The position numbers and the translations under genes are program-made. Shown here piece by piece: positions 10,423-18,916 of a stretch of 64,000 bases of DNA. The DNA is taken from contig NZ_JARBUY010000002.1 of NCBI RefSeq assembly GCF_028882255.1, positions 260,342 to 324,341 of the forward strand. The letters run 5' to 3'. Numbering within the stretch: position 1 is the stretch's first letter; each line of letters begins with the position of its first letter. Origin of the DNA: Maribacter polysaccharolyticus. Lineage in GTDB: Bacteria; Bacteroidota; Bacteroidia; Flavobacteriales; Flavobacteriaceae. The notes below the pieces were generated by a model, which saw only the letters and a list, made by a program, of their open reading frames with translations, searched no databases and was not told the origin of the DNA.

Positions 10423-11355
10423 ATGCAGATTACCAATACCATATTGATGATTCGCCCGATTAACTTCAGGATGAACGAGCAAACCGCCGTGAACAATTAT
10501 TTCATGGAGGAATTGGAATTGAAAAATCAGACCATAAATTCAAAAGCCCAGACCGAATTCGATGCATTTGTGAAGGCATTGAGGGATAAAGGGGTTCAAG
10601 TGATCGTTGTTGATGATACCGATGAGTTCGATACTCCGGATTCCATTTTTCCGAACAATTGGATATCATTCCATGAGAATGGGACCGTTGTCATCTATCC
10701 GATGTTCGCCGAGAACAGAAGAAATGAACGAAGGGAGGATATTTTGGATATCCTCGAGGAAAAAGGGTTCGAAATAAGGGATATTGTGGATTATACTTCG
10801 GCGGAAGGGCAAGATGTTTTCTTGGAAGGTACCGGAAGTATACTTATGGACAGGGTACACCAAAAAGTGTATTGCGCCTTGTCCGATAGGGCCCATGAGG
10901 AATTGATCATTGAATTCTGTGAGGATTTCGATTGTTTCCCTGTTATTTTTACGGCCAACCAAACGGTGGACAACCAGCGCTTACCCATTTACCATACCAA
11001 TGTTATGATGGCTTTGGGGGAGGATTTTGCCGTAATCTGTTTAGATGCCATCGATGATAAGAAAGAGCGTAAGAACGTTATCGACCATCTAAAAAGGGAT
11101 GGGAAGGAGATTATCGCAATTACCGAAGCACAAATGCATTTTTTTGCAGGGAATATGCTCGAAGTCCTAGGGGCCGATAATAAACGTTTTTTGGTAATGA
11201 GTTCGGCGGCATTCAATAGTCTTGATTCCGGTCAATTGGCACAAATAAGGAAACGTTGCGAGATCATCCATAGTCCGTTGGATACCATCGAGACTTGCGG
11301 TGGGGGTAGTGCACGTTGTATGATGGCAGAGGTGTTCTTGCCAAAGAAGCGCTGA
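10423..11355 (+). CDS. ctlX: Citrulline-utilisation hydrolase CtlX
   Basis: CtlX enzymes hydrolyse citrulline to ornithine, carbon dioxide and ammonia. The 310-residue product matches this amidinotransferase-fold family: MIRPINFRMNEQTAVNNYF at the start, FPNNWISFHENGTVVIYPM, the EGTGSILMDR loop, YHTNVMMALG with the catalytic His, and CGGGSARCMMAEVF with the C-terminal catalytic Cys. It lies 90 bases after the arginine-deiminase-like gene in the same direction. Together they could turn arginine into ornithine without carbamoyl phosphate. Its stop is 24 bases from the stop of the convergent receptor gene. Confidence 0.88.
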   Translation: MQITNTILMIRPINFRMNEQTAVNNYFMEELELKNQTINSKAQTEFDAFVKALRDKGVQVIVVDDTDEFDTPDSIFPNNWISFHENGTVVIYPMFAENRRNERREDILDILEEKGFEIRDIVDYTSAEGQDVFLEGTGSILMDRVHQKVYCALSDRAHEELIIEFCEDFDCFPVIFTANQTVDNQRLPIYHTNVMMALGEDFAVICLDAIDDKKERKNVIDHLKRDGKEIIAITEAQMHFFAGNMLEVLGADNKRFLVMSSAAFNSLDSGQLAQIRKRCEIIHSPLDTIETCGGGSARCMMAEVFLPKKR

Positions 11356-11379
11356 TGCCCCAAGGAATACTACGGGAGC

Positions 11380-13890
11380 TTAAAATTCTTTCTTTCCGAA
11401 TTCACTCTCAATGAATTTAGACTTGTTTTTTGTCGGGTTGAATACGTATGTTAGGTTGATCGATACCATATCCACTTCATACCTGTAATTGGTGGTGGTA
11501 TAAAATTCATTGGCCTTCAGGGTGGTTATGCGCTGTTCGTTCGATCGCAATAGCCCCATGTCCATATTTTGCCATTGCAAGGTCGCCGTCAATTTATTGT
11601 CGAGAAATGTTTTCCGAAAAGTAAGGTTCGGGTTGTAAAATCTTGAATCCTCCCCTTGGGCGGTATTTCTATCGGACAGGTAATTGAAAGTAAATTGTAC
11701 CGAGGCATTTTCCCAAAACGAATAGGTGGAATTGACATTAAAGGAATAGACCGTAGCAGAGCTATTTACGTCATAATTTCTGGTAATACCGTCCCGGTGC
11801 CTAAAAGTAAAGGCGCCTTCAATATCATAAGAGTATACATTTGCCCCTATATAATTAGACCAGTTTTCTGTGGGTTTAAGTTGGGCGCCCACTTCCAATC
11901 CCAGCGAATTGCTTTTTCCGACGTTGGAGTATACCCGATTGATAATGCTATCCAATACTGAACCATCGGTTTCATAAGCCAAGGTATTCACTCGGTTAAT
12001 GACATTGTTTACATGCCTGTAGTAGGCCGTTGCGCTTAATGAATGGCCGCCTTTGAAATTTTTGACAACCCCAAGTTCTGCCAAATCTATGAATTCCGGT
12101 TTTAATCGATTGTCCCCTTGTTCAAAAACTTCGGAATGCTCCCGCTCTGCGAAACTGTTCATTTTAAGGGTTGTAGTTCGCTCAACCCGTTTACTATAGG
12201 CCGCTTTTATTTTTGTGGATTCATTTGCGGCATAATGTAAGGATGCCGAGGGGAATAATTTAACAAAATCATACTCGTAGGTCTGTTCGGGGTCGGTTGT
12301 TTTTAAATCTTCCTTATAGGTGCGATCCATCGATTCAACACGTAGGCCACCTGCATAATCCCATTTCTCTTTTGTGCCCGTCAATTGTGCATAGCCGGAA
12401 TGTAATATCCGCTCAAGACTTATGTCACTTGAAAATTCCGGAACCAGCACTCCGTCACGTTCGTAAACAAACTCCCCCTTATGGTCCAAGGCCCTGAATT
12501 GATATCCTGTTTCCAAGGTTCCTATGGACAAGGGTTTCCATTGGTAATCAATGTTGACGCGATATCCATTCAAAGGGTTGTCGTTTGTATTGTATTCCTG
12601 TTGGTAAATGATGTCCCGATCAATAAGCCCTAAATTGTCATTATAGGTAGGGCCTCCCAAAAAGGTATACTCGTATAAAAACGATGTAGCCAATTTTGAT
12701 TCGTTATCGAAGGTATGGGAATAGTCAAAACTACCCAAGACAAAATCCCCTTTCCGGGTTCTTAGGTTGTGGTTGAAATATTGGAAAGTATATTCCCTGT
12801 TGTTACTGTTTATCGGGGAAACCGCATGGTTGTCGTAATAATCGATATCGGCCAAACGGTCGACGGTATGTTTTCCTGCATAAAAACCCAAAGAAAAGGT
12901 ATCCGAATCATTTGGGGTAAAATCAATATTTAACCTTCCGTTGTAGTTAAGGTCGTCAAAACTGCGTTCACCATCCGAAGGTAAAAAGGTCTGCTTGTCT
13001 TCGGGTTCATTAATGACAAAAACCTCTCCTTCCCTTCTACCGGTTTTATCATTGCGTTGGTAACTGGCCCCAAACGAAAAGTTCCAATTTTCGGTTTTTT
13101 TGTTCAAGGTGGCATCGATCCCATATCTTTGGGCGGCTTCTTGGGTGTCATAAGGTTCTATGGAAGGGAATCCGCCTCGAATATTAATTTGTGCATAGGT
13201 GCCGTTCATAGCCCCTTTTTTTGTGATTATATTGATAATACCTCCTTTTCCTTCCGGGTCGTATTTAGCAGATGGTGCCGTAATCAATTCAACCGATTCT
13301 ATGGCATTCGCCGGTAATTGTGCCAAGAGGGCACTGGCATCGCCCTGGGTGGGCTTCCCATTCATCAAAACGGCAAATCCTTTGCTGCCCCTTACGCTGA
13401 TTTCCCCTTGAACGTCGATACTTACCGAGGGAATGTTCTTTACAATGTCAACGGCATTGCCCCCTTGGCTATTTTGAAACTTCTTCGTATCATAAACCTG
13501 ACGGTCTATTTTATGGATGACCGTTGCTCGTTCGGCACTGACAATTACTTCGTTAAGTTGATTCTGGTAAATAGAGAGTGCAATGGAACCTAAATCCATG
13601 GCAGTACCCCTATGTTGAATTTGGATGGGGGAAATGGTTTCTTTTTGGAACCCTATGAACGAAGCTTCTAAATAGTAATTGCCTTTTTTCAAGTTGTTTA
13701 GGGAGAAATGGCCATCGGTATCCGTAACAACACCGGTTACCACGGTACTGTCCTGTTCATTGTAAACTACCGCTGTGGCGTATTCGATAGGGGACCCATC
13801 AGCATTGTCCACAATTCTTCCGGTCAATTGTCCGAAACTATGATTTGCAAAAAGTAAAAGGAATAAACTACTCAGGTGTTTCAACTTCAA
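11380..13890 (-). CDS. TonB-dependent receptor with N-terminal carboxypeptidase-like domain
   Basis: The 836-residue outer-membrane protein has a signal peptide (about 1-20, ending NHSFGQ), a carboxypeptidase-regulatory-like beta domain (GRIVDNADGSPIEYATAVVY to GFQKETISP), a plug with VLMNGKP and the ITAPSAKYDPEGKGGIINI stretch, and a long beta barrel. The layout fits the outer-membrane beta-barrel family (OMP_b-brl_3 type) of Bacteroidota rather than SusC. The ligand is unknown. It is 81 bases downstream of an AraC-type regulator in the same direction and has its own -7 box, so control by that regulator is plausible. Confidence 0.88.
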   Translation of the reverse strand: MKLKHLSSLFLLLFANHSFGQLTGRIVDNADGSPIEYATAVVYNEQDSTVVTGVVTDTDGHFSLNNLKKGNYYLEASFIGFQKETISPIQIQHRGTAMDLGSIALSIYQNQLNEVIVSAERATVIHKIDRQVYDTKKFQNSQGGNAVDIVKNIPSVSIDVQGEISVRGSKGFAVLMNGKPTQGDASALLAQLPANAIESVELITAPSAKYDPEGKGGIINIITKKGAMNGTYAQINIRGGFPSIEPYDTQEAAQRYGIDATLNKKTENWNFSFGASYQRNDKTGRREGEVFVINEPEDKQTFLPSDGERSFDDLNYNGRLNIDFTPNDSDTFSLGFYAGKHTVDRLADIDYYDNHAVSPINSNNREYTFQYFNHNLRTRKGDFVLGSFDYSHTFDNESKLATSFLYEYTFLGGPTYNDNLGLIDRDIIYQQEYNTNDNPLNGYRVNIDYQWKPLSIGTLETGYQFRALDHKGEFVYERDGVLVPEFSSDISLERILHSGYAQLTGTKEKWDYAGGLRVESMDRTYKEDLKTTDPEQTYEYDFVKLFPSASLHYAANESTKIKAAYSKRVERTTTLKMNSFAEREHSEVFEQGDNRLKPEFIDLAELGVVKNFKGGHSLSATAYYRHVNNVINRVNTLAYETDGSVLDSIINRVYSNVGKSNSLGLEVGAQLKPTENWSNYIGANVYSYDIEGAFTFRHRDGITRNYDVNSSATVYSFNVNSTYSFWENASVQFTFNYLSDRNTAQGEDSRFYNPNLTFRKTFLDNKLTATLQWQNMDMGLLRSNEQRITTLKANEFYTTTNYRYEVDMVSINLTYVFNPTKNKSKFIESEFGKKEF

Positions 13891-13916
13891 GGTACACTGG
13901 TTTTATGGTTGTCCTG

Positions 13917-13924
13917 CAAACATA
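13917..13924 (-). promoter_or_regulatory. Candidate -7 promoter element for the receptor gene (TATGTTTG)
   Basis: On the minus strand TATGTTTG matches TAnnTTTG exactly and ends 26 bases before the receptor ATG. It lies in the 81-base gap after the AraC-type gene, so the receptor may be transcribed separately from its upstream regulator. Confidence 0.42.
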
Positions 13925-13971
13925 GGGCCAATGTTCATTTGAAAATGGTCTATTCGTAAAATTAATGGTAC

Positions 13972-14784
13972 TTATGACACGGCTTCTTTTTTAAATTGTA
14001 ATGGTGTCTGCCCAACCTGTCTCTTAAAGTACTTGATAAAATGGGAGGTATCTTTAAATTCGAGAAAAAAAGAAATTTCCGCGACCGAAAGATCGGTAAA
14101 TAGAAGTAGTCGTTTTGTTTTTTGGACCATGTAGGACGCAATAACTTCGGAAGCTGTTTTTGAAAACCTTTTTTTACAGAGCAAGTTGAGGTTTTGGGCC
14201 GTAGTGTTGAGGTTTTCCGCATAAAAACGAACATTGTTTTTAGGATGTTTTTCCAAGAGCGCGATAAATTTCGTAGTCATATCGACCGAGGGGTTGGCGG
14301 TAACTTCCGCGTAGGATATTATTTTGGCCAATAGGGATTTTAAACAGCCCTCGAGGATCTCTTTTTGAACAGGGGAATTCTGTTTTATTTCTCGGGTAAG
14401 GGTTTCAAATAAGGTTTCTATGGTAGGGTCTTTGGGCACTTTTGAGACCTGAAGGTCGTGTAGCCTTGCCAATAGGGTGCCAAGACTTTTATCAAGACTT
14501 TTAGCAAGGAACGCTTCTTTTATGATGATCACATACCCCTTTGGTATCGTATCTATTTCCCAATTGTGGATTTGCTCTTTCCAAATAAAGAAGAAAATGG
14601 GGGGTGTTATTGGGTAAGGCTTTCCGTCCAAATAATGGAATCCTTCACCTTCTTGAAAATACACCAGTTCTAGATATTTATTGTGCCTATGGGGTTTCGT
14701 ATATCGCTTGCTTGGGTCAAAGGGTTCTATTTTAATGGCGTCTACGGGCGAGATCTTGTTGTAAGTGACTATTTTTTTCTCCAT
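13972..14784 (-). CDS. AraC-family transcriptional regulator
   Basis: The 270-residue protein has an N-terminal cupin-like sensing region (HRHNKYLELVYFQEGEGFHYL, residues about 32-55) and a C-terminal AraC DNA-binding domain (about 175-265) with the typical second helix-turn-helix LSVAEISFFLEFKDTSHFIK and FKRQVGQTPLQFK. Such proteins activate a neighbouring target on binding a small ligand. The next gene is an outer-membrane receptor. A near-consensus -7 box (TCAATTTG, 14789-14796) ends 4 bases before the ATG, so the mRNA may be leaderless. Confidence 0.92.
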   Translation of the reverse strand: MEKKIVTYNKISPVDAIKIEPFDPSKRYTKPHRHNKYLELVYFQEGEGFHYLDGKPYPITPPIFFFIWKEQIHNWEIDTIPKGYVIIIKEAFLAKSLDKSLGTLLARLHDLQVSKVPKDPTIETLFETLTREIKQNSPVQKEILEGCLKSLLAKIISYAEVTANPSVDMTTKFIALLEKHPKNNVRFYAENLNTTAQNLNLLCKKRFSKTASEVIASYMVQKTKRLLLFTDLSVAEISFFLEFKDTSHFIKYFKRQVGQTPLQFKKEAVS

Positions 14785-14907
14785 TAATCAAATTGATTTT
14801 AATACTAGCGGCAATTTTAACCATATGCAAGAGGCAATGAAGGGCGAAAATAATACGTTCCATATAATAATACGGTCCTGAAATCCCTAAAATAACAATC
14901 CTATAGG

Positions 14908-15141
14908 TCACCCGTGTTTTTCTAACACCCTTTTAATGAAAATCCCGGTCGTCACGACCCCTAAAATGCCCAAACGGTAAAGCCCACGGTAAACATCATG
15001 GAACACGGTCCAATCCCAAATAAAACAACCAAAATGGCTCGGACCTTGCTTACCGGTGAACGGAATGGATATTAGGTATTGGTAATATTTCGAATCATTC
15101 CCCCAAAAATAAAATAATGAAAGGGAAGTATACTGTACCAA
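14908..15141 (-). other. Possible small membrane ORF running past the SDR stop
   Basis: A 77-codon frame overlaps the last 70 bases of the SDR gene in its -1 frame and continues about 55 codons beyond the SDR stop. The part past the stop looks protein-like (VFHDVYRGLYRLG then GILGVVTTGIFIKRVLEK, a possible membrane helix with a basic end). I do not recognise a family. It could be a coupled small protein, a frame remnant, or chance. The rest of the 287-base gap (14785-15071) shows only the AraC promoter region. Confidence 0.3.
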
Positions 15142-16496
15142 TATAAACGACCTTTTAGGCCACGGGGCCTAAAGGTAGCCGTTTGGTGCAGGATGTCGTC
15201 GTCGTCGATTTTAAACTCCAACCAAGCCTCTCCGGGCAACTTCATTTCGGCAAAAAGCAAGAGTCTTTTGGCCTTCTTGTCCGCCAAAAGCACCCGCCAG
15301 AAATCCAAGGCATCTCCGGTGTAAATCTTATCTGGGTGGGTGCGTCCCCGTCGTAAACCTACCCCGCCACTCATTTTGTCGAGAATACCCCTTATTTTCC
15401 AAAGCCAATTGCCATAGTACCATCCGTTTTCACCCCCTATTTTCCAAATGTTCCCCAAAACGGCATCTACATCGGTAACCTTTCTTTTTTGTACATCTTT
15501 GAGGACCCCATATTTGGGTACCTGAATGTACTGTTCATAATTTTTTTGGAATCGCCCGCTGATCATACTGTCTTTCCAACTGCTGATGACCAAATTTTGT
15601 TCGATTTTTTTGAAGGCCATTGCGATGGCTTCCCTGTAGCTATGGGTTTTTATGCCCAAGATATCCTGCAGCCTTCGGTCTTTGGCAACTACCTCCATCT
15701 TCATACTGTCCACAAGGTTAACCGCCAATTTGTAAGAGGTAGAGGTAACGAAATAGAGCCAATACGAAGATAATTTAGGGGTCATGATCGGTACGGTTAC
15801 GATCCAATTTTTAAACCCCCTGCACTTGGCATATTCGTGTAACATTTCTTTGTATGTCATCACATCCGGGCCCCCGATATCAAAAGAATCGTTATAGGTT
15901 TTTTCATTGCCGATAACCCCTGTCAAGAATCGTATGACGTCCCTGATGGCAATGGGTTGGGTTTTGGTCAATACCCATTTGGGGGTGATCATAAAGGGTA
16001 ATTTCTCACAGAGATCGCGGATGATCTCAAAGGAAGAACTGCCCGATCCCACAATAATACCCGCCCTTAGAACGGTTAGGTTAAAGGGGCCTTGGTAAAG
16101 GGTTTCCTCAACGTTCTTACGGGATTCCAAATGTTTTGACAGCTTTTCCTCATTGACGATCCCACTCAAATAAATGACCTGTTTTACATTGGTTTCGGCC
16201 ATATATGCATTAAAGGTAACGGCCGATCGAGCCTCCTTTTCATCAAAGTCGGAGGTCGATGAACTCATGGAGTGGATAAGGTAATACGCTATATCAATAT
16301 CTTTCGGGACCAAATCGGGGATATATCCCTTCAAAAAATCAATTTCAATGATCTTGATCTTTTCTTTGGTCAAAGCATCAATGGAAAAGCGGTTTTTGTC
16401 CCTTACGGCACAGATAACCTCGTGGCCCAACTCCAGTAGTTGGGGAAGTAATCGCATGCCGATATAGCCATTGGCCCCGGTGAGTAGAATTTTCAT
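15072..16496 (-). CDS. SDR-family NAD(P)-binding oxidoreductase with C-terminal DUF2867
   Basis: The 474-residue product starts with a Rossmann fold, MKILLTGANGYIGMRLLPQL, where GANGYIG is the dinucleotide loop. The atypical-SDR part (about 1-290) includes AYYLIHSMSS and LRAGIIVGSGSSSFEI. The C-terminal part (about 320-470) matches the DUF2867 type, with LWKIRGILDKMSGGVGLRRGR, GDALDFWRV and the family-typical ending LPFHYFIFGGMIRN. The substrate is unknown. It overlaps the upstream 141-residue gene by 4 bases (ATGA), which indicates translational coupling. A T5G5 run lies near its end. Confidence 0.88.
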   Translation of the reverse strand: MKILLTGANGYIGMRLLPQLLELGHEVICAVRDKNRFSIDALTKEKIKIIEIDFLKGYIPDLVPKDIDIAYYLIHSMSSSTSDFDEKEARSAVTFNAYMAETNVKQVIYLSGIVNEEKLSKHLESRKNVEETLYQGPFNLTVLRAGIIVGSGSSSFEIIRDLCEKLPFMITPKWVLTKTQPIAIRDVIRFLTGVIGNEKTYNDSFDIGGPDVMTYKEMLHEYAKCRGFKNWIVTVPIMTPKLSSYWLYFVTSTSYKLAVNLVDSMKMEVVAKDRRLQDILGIKTHSYREAIAMAFKKIEQNLVISSWKDSMISGRFQKNYEQYIQVPKYGVLKDVQKRKVTDVDAVLGNIWKIGGENGWYYGNWLWKIRGILDKMSGGVGLRRGRTHPDKIYTGDALDFWRVLLADKKAKRLLLFAEMKLPGEAWLEFKIDDDDILHQTATFRPRGLKGRLYWYSILPFHYFIFGGMIRNITNT

Positions 16497-16918
16497 AAGT
16501 CCTCGATTGAAGTGGGTTTTTGGTCTGTTTTGTAATCCAAGACCTTTCTAAAGAACTTTTGAACGGCTTTGGTATCCGATTTCACTTTTACAAAGTGGTT
16601 GTCCCTGTAGATTGAATATACGGCAGGGGCACCCTTGTAAATGGCCAATTTATAAAAGGGGATGATCAGAGCATAGGAGTCCAATAAAGAGCGGAAACCC
16701 ACGATGATCCCTTTGGGGCGTAATTCAATATTGCAGCAGTCGATATTGTTGTCCAATAACAATAAATTCCTGATTTCGATACTGGCCGCTGTAATGAACA
16801 ATTTAGGGGATCCAATACCGCCCATTGCCCAGCGTTCTTTAAGGGTAAAGGGCTTCCCGACTTCCCGATCGATCTTTTGGGTAATTTCACTACGGTTGTA
16901 CGAAACATTGAGTAACAT
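16493..16918 (-). CDS. Conserved-looking cytosolic protein of unknown function, coupled to the SDR gene
   Basis: The 141-residue protein has no signal peptide. It alternates beta-like strands (PKLFITAASIEIRNLLLLD, IELRPKGIIVGFRSLLD, YALIIPFYKLAIYKG) and ends in a charged tail, which suggests a small beta-barrel or PH-like fold. I do not recognise the family. Its last four bases are the SDR start (ATGA overlap), so the two are very likely one operon and may act together. The 116-base gap to argS is divergent and must contain both promoters. Confidence 0.8.
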   Translation of the reverse strand: MLLNVSYNRSEITQKIDREVGKPFTLKERWAMGGIGSPKLFITAASIEIRNLLLLDNNIDCCNIELRPKGIIVGFRSLLDSYALIIPFYKLAIYKGAPAVYSIYRDNHFVKVKSDTKAVQKFFRKVLDYKTDQKPTSIEDL

Positions 16919-17005
16919 GTTGATTCTTTTTCGATAGCAGTACTAAAGTTAACCAATTCAAGACGATTTAGAGAATCGCGGTATTACTAAAGCCTAAAAA
17001 ATGTT

Positions 17006-17013
17006 TAGTTTTG
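17006..17013 (+). promoter_or_regulatory. Candidate -7 promoter element for argS (TAGTTTTG)
   Basis: TAGTTTTG matches TAnnTTTG exactly and ends 21 bases before the argS ATG, inside the 116-base divergent gap. No clear -33 box is seen. Confidence 0.45.
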
Positions 17014-17034
17014 CAGCTCATAATCCAATAGTAA

Positions 17035-18822
17035 ATGAACATTCAAGAAGTCCTGTCGGATAAGGTCAAAGAAGCGATTTATTCAATTTTCAATGTGGAA
17101 TTGCCCCATGTGGAATTTCAACCTACACGAAAAGATTTTGAAGGGGATGTCACTGTAGTGGTATTTCCCATGCTTCGATTCGTAAAGGGGAATCCAGAGC
17201 TGATCGGCAAGCAAATCGGGGAGTTTCTTCAAAATAATGTGGATGAGGTTTCCGGTTTTAATGTGGTCAAGGGTTTTTTGAACATTGTGATCTGCGATTC
17301 TTATTATCTCAGTTTCTTCAATACGATAAAGGAATTGGCTGATTATGGACGCGTATCCGAGCCCGGGCATGAAGCGGTAATGGTGGAGTATTCCTCCCCC
17401 AATACCAATAAGCCCTTACATTTAGGCCATATTAGGAACAATTTATTGGGATATTCCGTGGCCGAGATCTTAAAGGCGGCAGGGAAAAAGGTGTACAAGA
17501 CCCAGATAATAAACGATAGGGGTATCCATATCTGTAAGAGTATGTTGGCCTGGCAACGCTTCGGTAATGGGGAAACCCCGGAAAGTTCCGGCTTGAAAGG
17601 GGATAAGTTGGTAGGGAATTATTATGTGGCCTTCGATAAGGCCTATAAGGCCGAGATTGCCGAAATGATCGCTGAAGGGGTCGAAAAGGAAATCGCGGAA
17701 AAGGAAGCTCCTATTTTAAAGGAAGCACAGGAAATGCTTCGAAAATGGGAGGCCGGTGATGAAGAAGTGGTTACCCTATGGAAAAGAATGAACGGTTGGG
17801 TGTATAAAGGTTTTGATGAGACCTATAAAAACCTTGGGGTCGATTTTGACCAGTTGTATTATGAGAGCAATACCTATCTTTTAGGGAAGGATGTGGTTGC
17901 TGACGGATTGGAAAAAGGCATCTTTTATAAAAAGGGGGATGGGAGCGTTTGGATCGATCTTACCGACGAAGGCCTCGATGAAAAAATAGTCTTGCGTTCG
18001 GACGGTACGGCGGTATACATGACCCAGGATATAGGAACGGCCATACAGCGTGTCAAGGATTTTCCTGATATAACGGGAATGGTCTATACGGTAGGGAATG
18101 AGCAGGATTACCATTTTAAGGTATTGTTTTTGATCCTTAAAAAATTAGGTTTCACATGGGCGGAAAGATTACACCATTTGAGTTATGGTATGGTGGATCT
18201 TCCCAGTGGTAAAATGAAGAGTAGGGAAGGTACCGTTGTTGATGCCGATGATCTTATGGACGATATGTCCCAAACAGCGGCAACGATTTCCGAAGAATTG
18301 GGCAAGTTGGAGGAGTATACCGATACCGAAAAACAGGAGCTATTCCGAATGATCGGATTGGGTGCCCTAAAGTATTATATTCTTAAGGTAGATCCTAAAA
18401 AACGTATTTTGTTCAATCCCGAGGAATCGGTCGATTTTCAGGGGAATACCGGACCGTTCATACAGTACACTTATGCCAGGATACAGTCTATCCTAAGAAA
18501 GGCGGATAAAATCGAGATTGTTTGGTCGACTACGGTAGCTAATACTTTGGAACTTCACTTAAAAGAAAAGGAACTTTTAAAACAGTTACAATTGTTCCCG
18601 GAGACCATTCAATTGGCGGCCGAGAATTATAGTCCGGCATTGATTGCCAATTATACCTATGACCTGGTCAAGGAATTCAATTCCTTTTATCAGCAAGTCT
18701 CTATCTTGGGGGAATCCGATGAGGAAAGAAAAATACTTCGGGTTCAACTATCCAAGAAAGTGGGGGAAGTGATCCAATCCGCATTTTTGTTATTGGGCAT
18801 ACAGGTTCCCGAACGTATGTAA
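17035..18822 (+). CDS. argS: Arginyl-tRNA synthetase
   Basis: ArgS charges tRNA-Arg in the cytosol. The 595-residue product has the N-terminal ArgRS domain (about 1-95), the class I HIGH motif as HLGH (residues 129-132, in NTNKPLHLGHIRNN), the catalytic core, a KMSK-like loop KMKSREGT after LPSG, and the all-helical DALR anticodon-binding domain at the C-terminus (FIQYTYARIQSILRK onward). Length and order are normal. It is probably transcribed alone from a short leader. Confidence 0.98.
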   Translation: MNIQEVLSDKVKEAIYSIFNVELPHVEFQPTRKDFEGDVTVVVFPMLRFVKGNPELIGKQIGEFLQNNVDEVSGFNVVKGFLNIVICDSYYLSFFNTIKELADYGRVSEPGHEAVMVEYSSPNTNKPLHLGHIRNNLLGYSVAEILKAAGKKVYKTQIINDRGIHICKSMLAWQRFGNGETPESSGLKGDKLVGNYYVAFDKAYKAEIAEMIAEGVEKEIAEKEAPILKEAQEMLRKWEAGDEEVVTLWKRMNGWVYKGFDETYKNLGVDFDQLYYESNTYLLGKDVVADGLEKGIFYKKGDGSVWIDLTDEGLDEKIVLRSDGTAVYMTQDIGTAIQRVKDFPDITGMVYTVGNEQDYHFKVLFLILKKLGFTWAERLHHLSYGMVDLPSGKMKSREGTVVDADDLMDDMSQTAATISEELGKLEEYTDTEKQELFRMIGLGALKYYILKVDPKKRILFNPEESVDFQGNTGPFIQYTYARIQSILRKADKIEIVWSTTVANTLELHLKEKELLKQLQLFPETIQLAAENYSPALIANYTYDLVKEFNSFYQQVSILGESDEERKILRVQLSKKVGEVIQSAFLLLGIQVPERM

Positions 18823-18916
18823 TAGGGAATATGTCGGGTTCTGACGACTGAAAATTTGTCGGCATGATGGTATGCTCCCGAACCGATGCCGTTCCGGTAA
18901 AGTATCGAAGGTGCCA

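Noticed and set aside
18860-18891. CGGCAT/ATGCCG stem after argS as a terminator
   Set aside because: The stem is only 6 bp with a 20-base loop and no T tract.
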